Position numbers and translations under genes: made by a program | NCBI GenBank assembly: GCA_002383605.1 | Contig: DFYK01000108.1 | Span: forward strand, 11,870 to 17,009 | Source of the DNA: Proteiniphilum sp. UBA4084 | GTDB taxonomy: Bacteria > Bacteroidota > Bacteroidia > Bacteroidales > Dysgonomonadaceae | Direction of reading: 5' to 3' | DNA: 5,140 bases | Shown: piece by piece, positions 1 through 5,140 of the stretch | Layout of the letters: the number at the start of each line of letters is the position of its first letter | Position numbering within the stretch: the stretch's first letter is position 1 | The notes under the pieces: model-generated | What the model was told of the DNA's origin: nothing | What the model saw: the letters and a program-made list of their open reading frames with translations, nothing else | The model's database searches: none

Positions 1-3
1 AAT

Positions 4-672
4 ATGATGAAAAGAAATGTAATTGTAGTCTGTTTCATGGCACTCGGGGTGTTCTCCTTAATGGCACAAAAAGCCAGAACTGCTGAAGAAAAACAGTATC
101 TGGACGTATTGAAAAACCGCTCCGAAAAAATACTGGATCAGTATGTCGAACTTCCGGAAGGTGAGACCAGGGAAAAAGTGCTTGACCTGATGGTTAAGCA
201 ATACTGGAATCTCAACAAGGTACATGATAACAGAGACAACAAAATAAAAGAACTGACAGAGAGTGGCATGCCGGCTGATATACTGAAAGAAAAGAAAAAC
301 AAACTTGCAAAGAAAGCAGACAGAAAACTGTTGAAACTTCAAAAAAAATATCTCAGAAACCTATCCAAGTTACTTGATCAACAACAGATCGACGGCATAA
401 AAGAAGGGATGACACTCGGGGCAATGACGCACAACTACAGGGGATTTACCGAGATGATCCCTACCCTCACCCCCGAAGAAAAGGAGCATATCAAAACCCA
501 GCTGCTTGAGGCCCGGGATAAAGCCATGAATATGGGTTCCTCGGAAGACAAGCAGGCTGTTTTCAGGGATTATAAAGGCAAGATAAACAATTATTTGTCG
601 GAAGAAAGAGGGTATGATCTGAAAAAAGAAGGTGAACAGTGGCAGGAAAGAATTAAAAAGGCAAAAAAATGA
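4..672 (+). CDS. Exported DUF3826-like protein
   Basis: This encodes 222 residues with an N-terminal signal peptide: basic start (MMKR), hydrophobic core to about residue 20, and likely cleavage near A21-Q22. C10 is preceded by IVV and does not make a lipobox, so a soluble periplasmic or secreted protein is favoured. The rest is charged and mostly helical. From memory, the segments QYWNLNKVHD (66-75), EGMTLG (134-139), MIPTLTPEE (151-159), LLEARDKAM (167-175) and DYKGKINNYL (189-198) followed by GYDLKKE (203-209) match the DUF3826 family of Bacteroidetes. Family members are often seen near polysaccharide-utilisation genes, and their biochemical role is unknown to me. No carbohydrate-active gene is visible here. 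ATG codons at 4 and 7 are both possible starts. The upstream region lies outside the window, so promoter and operon partners cannot be judged. I see no terminator between this gene and dps. Family call fairly sure; function unknown. Confidence 0.85.
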   Translation: MMKRNVIVVCFMALGVFSLMAQKARTAEEKQYLDVLKNRSEKILDQYVELPEGETREKVLDLMVKQYWNLNKVHDNRDNKIKELTESGMPADILKEKKNKLAKKADRKLLKLQKKYLRNLSKLLDQQQIDGIKEGMTLGAMTHNYRGFTEMIPTLTPEEKEHIKTQLLEARDKAMNMGSSEDKQAVFRDYKGKINNYLSEERGYDLKKEGEQWQERIKKAKK

Positions 673-730
673 AACTTCTGTGCTTTGTAGGCAGATAGAA
701 ATAATCTATTCCATATTGAGAAGCAAACAT

Positions 731-761
731 TTTGATATTATTTATAATATCTATATATTTG
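731..761 (+). promoter_or_regulatory. Bacteroidetes-type promoter of dps
   Basis: TTTG at 731-734 and TATATTTG at 754-761 are separated by exactly 19 bp. This matches the known Bacteroides primary-sigma consensus (TTTG at about -33, TAnnTTTG at about -7). Transcription would begin near 765-770 and give a short leader of about 30 nt before the dps ATG at 798. It implies that dps has its own promoter rather than depending on readthrough from the DUF3826 gene. The assignment rests on consensus match and position only. Confidence 0.7.
734..751. promoter_or_regulatory. Candidate operator: 8-2-8 inverted repeat in dps promoter
   Basis: GATATTAT, TT, ATAATATC forms a perfect inverted repeat with 8-bp arms and a 2-bp centre. 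It starts on the last base of the -33 element and ends 2 bp before the -7 element, so a bound dimer would compete with RNA polymerase. Known dps regulators include OxyR-, PerR/Fur- and DtxR/MntR-type proteins. The AT-rich site is loosely reminiscent of PerR/Fur boxes but does not match their consensus halves well, so no regulator is assigned. Palindromes are easier to obtain by chance in AT-rich DNA; the exact placement is what makes this one credible. Confidence 0.5.
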
Positions 762-795
762 CAATAGTTATAAATAAAACAATTAAATTATTGCA
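760..795 (+). repeat. Inverted repeat flanking the dps leader
   Basis: TGCAATAGTT (760-769) can pair with AATTATTGCA (786-795) through ten pairs, one of them G-T, leaving a 16-nt AT-rich loop. The left arm overlaps the end of the -7 element and the right arm ends 2 bp before the dps ATG. If transcription starts near 767, most of the left arm would not be in the mRNA, so a DNA-level role or chance is likelier than an RNA hairpin. No Shine-Dalgarno sequence is present before the ATG, as is usual in Bacteroidetes. Confidence 0.3.
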
Positions 796-797
796 TT

Positions 798-1271
798 ATG
801 AAAACAGTAGATTATTTACAGTTGGATTCAAAAAGTACAGAGAGAACAGTGGATGGCTTGCAAAAGTTATTGGCGAATTTGCAGCTGTATTACACCAACC
901 TGCGTGGTTTTCACTGGAACGTGAAGGGGGTAGAATTTTTTGTCTTGCACGCCAAACTTGAGGAGTTCTACGACGATACGGCCGAGAAGGTGGATGAAGT
1001 AGCAGAGCGCATTCTGATGCTGGGGGGTGTGCCTGCTCATAATTATACCGAATATCTGAAAACCTCTTCCATCAAGGAGACGGCAATTGTAAACAATACA
1101 AAAGAGATTGTGAAGAATGTGCTCGACTCATTAAAAGTCTTGATTGGTCTTGAGCGCGGAGTAATCGAAGCGGCTTCCGAAAGCAACGACGAGGTGACAG
1201 TCTCTTTGCTTAGTGACTTCCTTGCGGATCAGGAAAAGAATGTGTGGATGCTTACGGCCTTTCTCTCTTGA
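798..1271 (+). CDS. dps: Dps-family ferritin-like iron-storage protein
   Basis: Dps proteins form cytoplasmic dodecamers that oxidise Fe(II), usually with hydrogen peroxide, and store the mineral. This limits Fenton damage and protects DNA. The 157-residue length is typical. The inter-subunit ferroxidase ligands are all present with correct spacing: H39 in GFHWNVKG, H51 in FFVLH, D66 and E70 in KVDEVAERI. W40 next to the first ligand and W150 near the C-terminus are also as expected. The signature LGGVPAH follows at 75-81. The N-terminus (MKTVDYLQLD) has no long Lys/Arg-rich tail, so protection by iron sequestration seems likelier than tail-mediated DNA binding. The start is fixed by this family-typical N-terminus. 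A Bacteroidetes promoter with an internal palindrome lies upstream and a strong terminator lies downstream, so the gene is probably monocistronic. Oxidative-stress or iron control is expected for the family but not shown here. Confidence 0.96.
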   Translation: MKTVDYLQLDSKSTERTVDGLQKLLANLQLYYTNLRGFHWNVKGVEFFVLHAKLEEFYDDTAEKVDEVAERILMLGGVPAHNYTEYLKTSSIKETAIVNNTKEIVKNVLDSLKVLIGLERGVIEAASESNDEVTVSLLSDFLADQEKNVWMLTAFLS

Positions 1272-1321
1272 GGAAAATAGGGCAAATTGTAGAGAACACT
1301 CCCTTTGATTTTTTATTATAA

Positions 1322-1357
1322 AACCCGAAAGTAAGACAATTGCTTTCGGGGTTTTTT
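1322..1357 (+). terminator. Rho-independent terminator after dps, probably bidirectional
   Basis: CCCGAAAG (1324-1331) pairs perfectly with CTTTCGGG (1343-1350). The stem can extend inward by a T-G wobble and two A-T pairs, leaving a 5-nt loop. One unpaired G (1351) precedes six T (1352-1357), and AA at 1322-1323 can pair with the first of these. The hairpin begins about 50 nt after the dps stop. Read leftward, the same stem is followed by only four T, giving a weaker terminator for the convergent regulator gene that ends at 1414. Confidence 0.9.
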
Positions 1358-1378
1358 ATTCATTTTTCTCAAACTATC

Positions 1379-1410
1379 TGCAAGGAGCGACTCCGTCGCA
1401 AAAAGTTGCA
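1379..1410. repeat. Compact nested palindrome (REP-like) downstream of the regulator gene
   Basis: An inner hairpin GCGAC-TCC-GTCGC (1387-1399) is flanked by outer complementary arms TGCAA (1379-1383) and TTGCA (1406-1410). An alternative overlapping hairpin GGAG-CGA-CTCC (1384-1394) uses the same bases. The GC-rich core stands out in an AT-rich spacer, 4 bp beyond the regulator stop. The layout resembles dispersed REP-type elements or a 3'-end mRNA-stabilising stem. No T-tract follows directly on either strand, so it is not a terminator on its own. Only one copy is visible here. Confidence 0.45.
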
Positions 1411-1413
1411 TTA

Positions 1414-2124
1414 TCATCCTTCGATGATTGCTTTAAATTGCTTACGGTATGTTTCTCCAATGGGTATCTGTTTTTTTCCGATGGCGATACGGTTCTTGTT
1501 GACGCTGCTGATCTTGTTTTTGTGTATGATGTAAGAACGGTGAACCCGCATAAAGCGGTCCGCCGGCAACTCTTCCTCCAGAAGTTTCAGGCTCATCAGT
1601 GACAAAATAGGCTTTGGCTCATTTTCTGTATAAATCTTTACATAATCTTTCAGGCCTTCAATATAGATGATATCCTCATAAAGCACATGCAGGAGCCGGT
1701 ATTCCGATTTCACGAAAATACCGATGTTTTCATGTACAGTCTCAGCTACGGGCCTGGACGCGGTCATCTCAAACCACTCCAGTGCTTTCCTGGCAGCGGC
1801 GAGAAATTCGTCAAACGAAAAAGGCTTCAACAGATAATCGAGCGCACTCACCTTGTATCCTTCCAGTGCGTATTCGCTGAAAGCAGTGGTAAAGATGACC
1901 CGTGTGCGGTGGCTGATGGTACGTGCAAACTCCATTCCATTGATTTCGGGCATTTGTATATCCAGAAAGAGCAGATCGACCTTTTCTTCGGCGATCTGCT
2001 TCATGGCAGGCAGCGCATTGCTGTACTTGCCTGTGAGCCGGAGAAAAGAGGTTTTTTGTACGTACGATTCGAGGAGTGACAAAGCCAGCGGCTCATCGTC
2101 CACGATCCAGCAATTCAGTATCAT
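1414..2124 (-). CDS. LytTR-family response regulator
   Basis: This is a cytoplasmic DNA-binding response regulator of 236 residues (LytR/AlgR type). The receiver domain spans residues 1-118, with acidic pocket D9, D10, phospho-acceptor D55 in FLDIQMPEINGME, T80 in FTTAF, and K100 in YLLKPF. A short linker leads to a LytTR DNA-binding domain (about 133-236) with its hallmark segments YIEGLKDYVKIY (154-165), FMRVHRSYIIHKNKI (191-205) and IPIGETYR (220-227). All key phosphorylation residues are intact. I chose ATG at 2124 because MILNCWIVDDEP is the normal receiver N-terminus. A start at 2172 would add 16 unconserved residues deep inside the kinase gene. It overlaps the kinase gene by 32 bp, so the pair is surely co-transcribed and probably translationally coupled. 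LytTR domains usually bind paired direct repeats upstream of targets. The target is not known; the neighbouring barrel gene or self-regulation are the obvious candidates. Confidence 0.95.
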   Translation of the reverse strand: MILNCWIVDDEPLALSLLESYVQKTSFLRLTGKYSNALPAMKQIAEEKVDLLFLDIQMPEINGMEFARTISHRTRVIFTTAFSEYALEGYKVSALDYLLKPFSFDEFLAAARKALEWFEMTASRPVAETVHENIGIFVKSEYRLLHVLYEDIIYIEGLKDYVKIYTENEPKPILSLMSLKLLEEELPADRFMRVHRSYIIHKNKISSVNKNRIAIGKKQIPIGETYRKQFKAIIEG

Positions 2125-3199
2125 CCTGTTGTTTTTTGGTGTCAATGACAAGCACAGTGGAATAGATGTCACCTTCTATGGTTGTATGCCAGAGGTAACT
2201 GTCCGGATAGAGCAGCTCCAGCCTTCGTCTCACCAGCTCCAGGCCTATCCCGCTACCGCTCTTGTCCTGTTCCGATTTCGGAAAATAACTGTTGCTTGAT
2301 GCAAATTCAATTTTTCCGTCGGGATGCTCTTTCAGTGAAATATCAATAAAAGAGGGCTTATCACCACTTATACCGTGCTTAAACGCATTTTCGATCAAAG
2401 ATATAAAAATGAGCGGGGATATCAACGTATTTCCCGTTTGGGAATAGGAAAAATGGGTTGTAAGCTTTACGTTGTCAGCCAGGCGGATGCGCATCAGTTC
2501 GATGTAGTTCCGCATAAAGTCGGCCTCCTGACGCAACGGTACATAGGTCTGGTTGTTGTCGTACAAGAGATGACGCAACATCTTGCTTAAGTCCATCACC
2601 GCCTGTTGTGCTTTGGGGGGATTGAATTCAATCAGGGCATAAATATTGTTGAGGGTGTTGAGCAGAAAATGGGGGTTGATCTGATTCTTCAAATTTTGCA
2701 GTTCCGCCTCCGACTTGGCCTTTGCCAGTTCTTTGCGTTCATTGTCCACCTCAAACCACCGTACGGTCATCTTCAGTGCTACGCTCAATCCCATAACCAG
2801 GAAGAGTGATGTGGAATTGCGCACAATGAAAAGTAAAGGAAAAAAAGGATTGTGTCTTCCACGCCACCTCGGCCTCAGTTGAGGCATCAACTGTTCGAGC
2901 AGCTCTCTTCCGTAATGCATCATGAAGGCTACACCCACAATCAATAGTACATTGTAAAAAATGAAACTCTTTGTTTTTCCCCGATAGAGAAACTTGTCAA
3001 TCAAAAGGAAATAGTTCAGGTAAAACACCAGCATGAATCCCAACATCTCGGGAATCGACCGCAAAAAGGGACGCCAGGTAAACACCCGCTCAGAATCCAT
3101 AAAAAAATAGGGGAGAATGAAAATCACTCCCCACAGCAAGAGGTGAACAAACACATTGTTCCACCTGTGTCTCAGTTTTGGTGTGAATTGCTGACCCAT
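2093..3199 (-). CDS. LytS/YehU-type membrane sensor histidine kinase
   Basis: This inner-membrane kinase of 368 residues should phosphorylate the LytTR regulator encoded just downstream. Four hydrophobic segments lie at about 17-34, 50-67, 79-96 and 119-143, with only short loops, so there is no sizeable periplasmic sensor domain. A charged, probably coiled segment (148-172) leads to the His_kinase domain: H177 in NQINPHFLLNTLNNIY is the phospho-acceptor. The ATPase part has the N-box ENAFKH (270-275) and G-box GSGIGL (315-320). Everything needed for activity is present. The loop between helices 3 and 4 is rich in Arg and Pro (PRWRGRH, 110-116) and is predicted to be periplasmic, against the positive-inside rule. 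Start ATG at 3199 gives a basic cytoplasmic N-terminus before the first helix. It follows the barrel gene by 136 bp on the same strand and overlaps the regulator gene by 32 bp. The signal sensed cannot be read from the sequence. Confidence 0.95.
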   Translation of the reverse strand: MGQQFTPKLRHRWNNVFVHLLLWGVIFILPYFFMDSERVFTWRPFLRSIPEMLGFMLVFYLNYFLLIDKFLYRGKTKSFIFYNVLLIVGVAFMMHYGRELLEQLMPQLRPRWRGRHNPFFPLLFIVRNSTSLFLVMGLSVALKMTVRWFEVDNERKELAKAKSEAELQNLKNQINPHFLLNTLNNIYALIEFNPPKAQQAVMDLSKMLRHLLYDNNQTYVPLRQEADFMRNYIELMRIRLADNVKLTTHFSYSQTGNTLISPLIFISLIENAFKHGISGDKPSFIDISLKEHPDGKIEFASSNSYFPKSEQDKSGSGIGLELVRRRLELLYPDSYLWHTTIEGDIYSTVLVIDTKKQQDDTELLDRGR

Positions 3200-3226
3200 C
3201 GCGTTATATTTAATATTCTGTAAAAA

Positions 3227-3251
3227 TAACCATTTTTTTTATTAATGGTTA
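3227..3251. promoter_or_regulatory. AT-rich inverted repeat upstream of the kinase gene
   Basis: TAACCATT (3227-3234) and AATGGTTA (3244-3251) form a perfect inverted repeat around a 9-bp AT spacer, about 30-50 bp before the kinase ATG. On the minus strand a poor -7-like sequence, TATTTTTA (3228-3221), overlaps it. No matching TTTG lies 19 bp upstream, so a kinase promoter here is only possible. The repeat could be an operator. LytTR proteins usually bind direct rather than inverted repeats, so self-regulation through this site is not supported. Confidence 0.3.
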
Positions 3252-3273
3252 ATTATTTCTGAACGATTGCAAA

Positions 3274-3303
3274 GCTTGCCGGAAATGCATGATTCCGGTA
3301 AGC
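3274..3303 (-). terminator. Stem-loop between barrel and kinase genes (weak terminator or attenuator)
   Basis: Arms GCTTGCCGGAA (3274-3284) and TTCCGGTAAGC (3293-3303) surround an 8-nt loop. Ten of eleven pairs are Watson-Crick. The odd position is A-C in the leftward transcript and G-U in a rightward one. It begins 32 nt after the barrel stop codon. In the leftward transcript only three T follow the stem, so it is a poor intrinsic terminator. It might be a partial terminator or a 3'-end stability structure that lets barrel and kinase mRNA levels differ. Confidence 0.5.
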
Positions 3304-3335
3304 ATACTACTTCTCTCTTGCCTGGAGAAAAGATT

Positions 3336-5140
3336 CTACATTCTACCGTGTCCTCCTCCGTGTGGAGGACCTCCATAACCGCGTCGTTGTGGCATCATAT
3401 CGCTTTGGGCGGCTCCTCCCTTAAAGATATTGAACCGATATATAAAGTGCACCATAAAATAACTGGTCAGTGTATTGGTAGTGGTGTCCCTTATATAGTT
3501 GGATGTCACACTTCTGCTGATGTTGCTTCGTTGTTGGAGAATATCGTATATTTTAAAACGGATGGTGCCGTTTTTCTGTTTGAATAAGGTCTTCTGCAGG
3601 GAAGCATTCCACAGCCATTCGTTCTGTTCAAACCCATCGGCATAACCTGAATTGGTTGAATAATTGATATCGCTCTCCAGGGTCAGATCCCAGGGCAGAT
3701 AAACCGATGTGGTGGCATTTCCCCCGTAATTAAAATATTGCTGATCGATCTGTCCCTGAAGGCTGTTGGTCACATTATTGAAATTTACATTCCCCCTGAT
3801 ACCAAAATCGAACTGATCGGAACGGTAATTCAGGCCAAGCACTTCTGCCAATGTAGTTCTTTTGTTGGTATTCTGTTCGTTATTTGAAAATCCGTTTGTG
3901 TGGTTGTAGCTAACAAATGACATGGAGAAAACTGAAAATTTAATATTTTTCAAGGGCACGTTGAACATCATGCGTCCGTTGGCATTCCAGTTGCCGGTCA
4001 CATTGCGGAAAGTAGTCTCTTTGCGACCGGTATTGAGGTCGGTAAAGGTGGATGAAACAATGTCATTGGTCAGATATCCGGCGTTGGCAAATGCATTGAA
4101 GGAGCTTGCCTTTTCGGGATTCGACTTCTGATAACGGATATCCAGACGATGCTGAAACGAAGGCTTCAGGTCGGGATTACCATAACTGATGTTTAACGGG
4201 TCCGACACGTCCACAACCGGGGAAAGTTGTGACACCGATGGCTGATCGGTACTTCCATTGTAGCGGATACGCAGATTTTGGGTGCGGTTCCAGCGGTAAT
4301 TGAGTTGGGCCATCGGGGCATAATTGACCACGTCTTGTTTCCCGTCGTAGATCATATCTGAACCAATGAATGTTTGGCTGTGCGAAGAAGAAGGTTGTAC
4401 AGAAAATCCGAACATATAATCAAACTTCTCCCGTACCGATCTGAAATTTAATTCCAGCTCCTGATTCACAAAATTATTTTCCAGACGTTTGCTGTAGAGC
4501 GAATCAAGCACCGTATAATTTCCGGACACATCTTTTGAACGGGTATCCTTGTCTGATTCTGAGAAATTTTGTCTGTACTGATACGCCAGTTGCAGAAAAT
4601 TGTTCTTTCCTATCGGTTCCACGTAGGAGATATATCCTCGCCATGACTGGTTGTTGTTGGCATTTGTAAAACGCTGGTCTATGATATCGTTTGGCCGTGT
4701 CCCGCTGTAAAAAGTACCGGATTTACTTGTACCACTGTTGTCCGAATCTCCCTTTTCAGCGCGTAACTGCACACTTAATATCCTGCCTTCTTTGCCCAAT
4801 TCACGACTGGCATCGAGCCGAAACTCGATATCCTTGCCCTTGCCTTCGGAAAAATAGTCCGATTCGCCATGGTTAATCGTATCTCCTGCCAGTTCACTCA
4901 CAGTAAGAAAATCTCCTGTTTCACGACGGTTGTTGTTGTAAAATGATATCTCGGGACGGAAAATAATTTTTGTGAGCGTATCAGGATCCCATTCAAGCCG
5001 GAGATCCAGGTTAAAATTCTGGCTTTTGTTGTTTGCCGTATTGTTCTCCTCTTCCAATGTATTCCCCGCGCTCAGCAGGTTTTGTGTAAAAACACCGGAA
5101 AGCACGTCATTGTCGGTATAACCGTAACGCACATTTCCTC
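3336..5140 (-). CDS. TonB-receptor-like outer-membrane beta-barrel protein, PF14905 type (N-terminus cut off)
   Basis: Only the C-terminal 600 or so residues are in the window; the frame runs open through the right edge. The protein is rich in alternating aromatic/polar strands and Asn/Ser/Thr loops typical of a large outer-membrane barrel. YNGSTDQPSVSQLSPV followed by DPLNISYGNPDLKP (codons ending near 4161) is a hallmark of the OMP_b-brl_3 family. The last strand SYFMVHFIYRFNIF ends in Phe, as the barrel assembly signal requires. A 28-residue Gly/Pro/Arg/His/Met-rich tail follows (GGAAQSDMM, then RRGYGGPPHGGGHGRM), which should face the periplasm. Full members usually also have a signal peptide, a carboxypeptidase-regulatory-like domain and a plug, presumably beyond 5140. 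Substrate is unknown; no SusD-like partner is visible, so a glycan-uptake role is not supported here. A GTG at 5132 lies mid-domain and is not a start. The kinase-regulator pair follows on the same strand after 136 bp. Confidence 0.9.
   Translation of the reverse strand, partial: GNVRYGYTDNDVLSGVFTQNLLSAGNTLEEENNTANNKSQNFNLDLRLEWDPDTLTKIIFRPEISFYNNNRRETGDFLTVSELAGDTINHGESDYFSEGKGKDIEFRLDASRELGKEGRILSVQLRAEKGDSDNSGTSKSGTFYSGTRPNDIIDQRFTNANNNQSWRGYISYVEPIGKNNFLQLAYQYRQNFSESDKDTRSKDVSGNYTVLDSLYSKRLENNFVNQELELNFRSVREKFDYMFGFSVQPSSSHSQTFIGSDMIYDGKQDVVNYAPMAQLNYRWNRTQNLRIRYNGSTDQPSVSQLSPVVDVSDPLNISYGNPDLKPSFQHRLDIRYQKSNPEKASSFNAFANAGYLTNDIVSSTFTDLNTGRKETTFRNVTGNWNANGRMMFNVPLKNIKFSVFSMSFVSYNHTNGFSNNEQNTNKRTTLAEVLGLNYRSDQFDFGIRGNVNFNNVTNSLQGQIDQQYFNYGGNATTSVYLPWDLTLESDINYSTNSGYADGFEQNEWLWNASLQKTLFKQKNGTIRFKIYDILQQRSNISRSVTSNYIRDTTTNTLTSYFMVHFIYRFNIFKGGAAQSDMMPQRRGYGGPPHGGGHGRM

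Noticed and set aside
28..33. Cys at residue 10 of the DUF3826-like protein as a lipoprotein anchor
   Set aside because: It is too close to the N-terminus, and the preceding residues IVV lack the small residue needed at -1 of a lipobox.
687..712. Short dyad around ATAG...CTAT after the DUF3826 stop as a terminator
   Set aside because: The arms are only four AT-rich pairs with no following T-tract, so it is not credible as a terminator.
632..961. Rightward open frame of 109 codons overlapping both the DUF3826 and dps genes
   Set aside because: It overlaps the end of one solid gene and the start of another, spans the dps promoter, and has no recognisable features.
2125..2172. Longer regulator starting at 2172 with 16 extra residues
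   Set aside because: The receiver domain begins properly at MILNCWIVDDEP. The extra residues are unlike the family and would lie deep inside the kinase gene.
1687..2299. Two rightward open frames opposite the regulator and kinase genes
   Set aside because: They lie antisense to well-supported conserved genes, have Cys/Arg/Ser-rich compositions typical of shadow frames, and show no motif.
3259..3267. ATCGTTCAG on the minus strand as a LytTR half-site
   Set aside because: It fits a general LytTR half-site at eight of nine positions, but no second direct copy lies 12-13 bp away, and a single short match is expected by chance.
3267..3587. Rightward open frame of 106 codons across the barrel 3' end
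   Set aside because: It is antisense to the conserved final barrel strands and the tail, and has no signal, motif or promoter.
5130..5132. GTG as the start of the barrel gene, giving a complete 598-residue protein
   Set aside because: The frame stays open to the right edge, reading ..GNVRYGYTDND, which is interior barrel-like sequence with no signal peptide, plug or N-terminal domain. The gene is cut by the window edge.

Overview
The window reads as a Bacteroidota chromosome segment, most likely order Bacteroidales. The evidence is a DUF3826-type secreted protein, a PF14905-type outer-membrane beta-barrel, a LytS/LytTR-type kinase-regulator pair, a good match to the Bacteroidetes TTTG / TAnnTTTG promoter, and gene starts without Shine-Dalgarno sequences. 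A narrower placement, for example near the Dysgonomonadaceae, is only an impression. Nothing suggests a phage, an insertion sequence, a CRISPR array or an RNA gene.

Layout. On the left, two genes point right. The first (4-672) encodes a small exported helical DUF3826-like protein. The second (798-1271) encodes Dps, a ferritin-like iron-storage and peroxide-protection protein with its ferroxidase residues intact. The 125-bp gap between them holds a well-formed promoter for dps. A perfect 18-bp inverted repeat sits in the spacer between its -33 and -7 elements and is an attractive operator candidate. A rho-independent terminator follows dps (about 1322-1357). It lies between convergent transcription units and probably serves both.

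On the right, three genes point left. Transcription runs from the right edge through a PF14905-type TonB-receptor-like barrel (3336 to beyond 5140, N-terminus outside the window), then a four-helix membrane histidine kinase of the LytS/YehU type (2093-3199), then its LytTR response regulator (1414-2124). Kinase and regulator overlap by 32 bp and surely form a two-component pair. A 136-bp gap separates barrel and kinase. It contains a GC-rich stem-loop just after the barrel stop and an AT-rich inverted repeat before the kinase start, so expression may be uncoupled or attenuated there. A compact GC-rich nested palindrome (1379-1410) lies just downstream of the regulator gene.

How the parts may work together. 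The kinase should phosphorylate the regulator, which binds DNA through its LytTR domain. The barrel next door is the obvious candidate for a regulated target or signalling partner, but nothing in the sequence proves the link. The most distinctive points are the operator-like palindrome inside the dps promoter, the Gly/His/Arg-rich tail after the last barrel strand, and a basic Pro/Arg loop of the kinase predicted to face the periplasm. No clearly new system is demonstrated. The barrel-kinase-regulator cluster is the part most worth following up.
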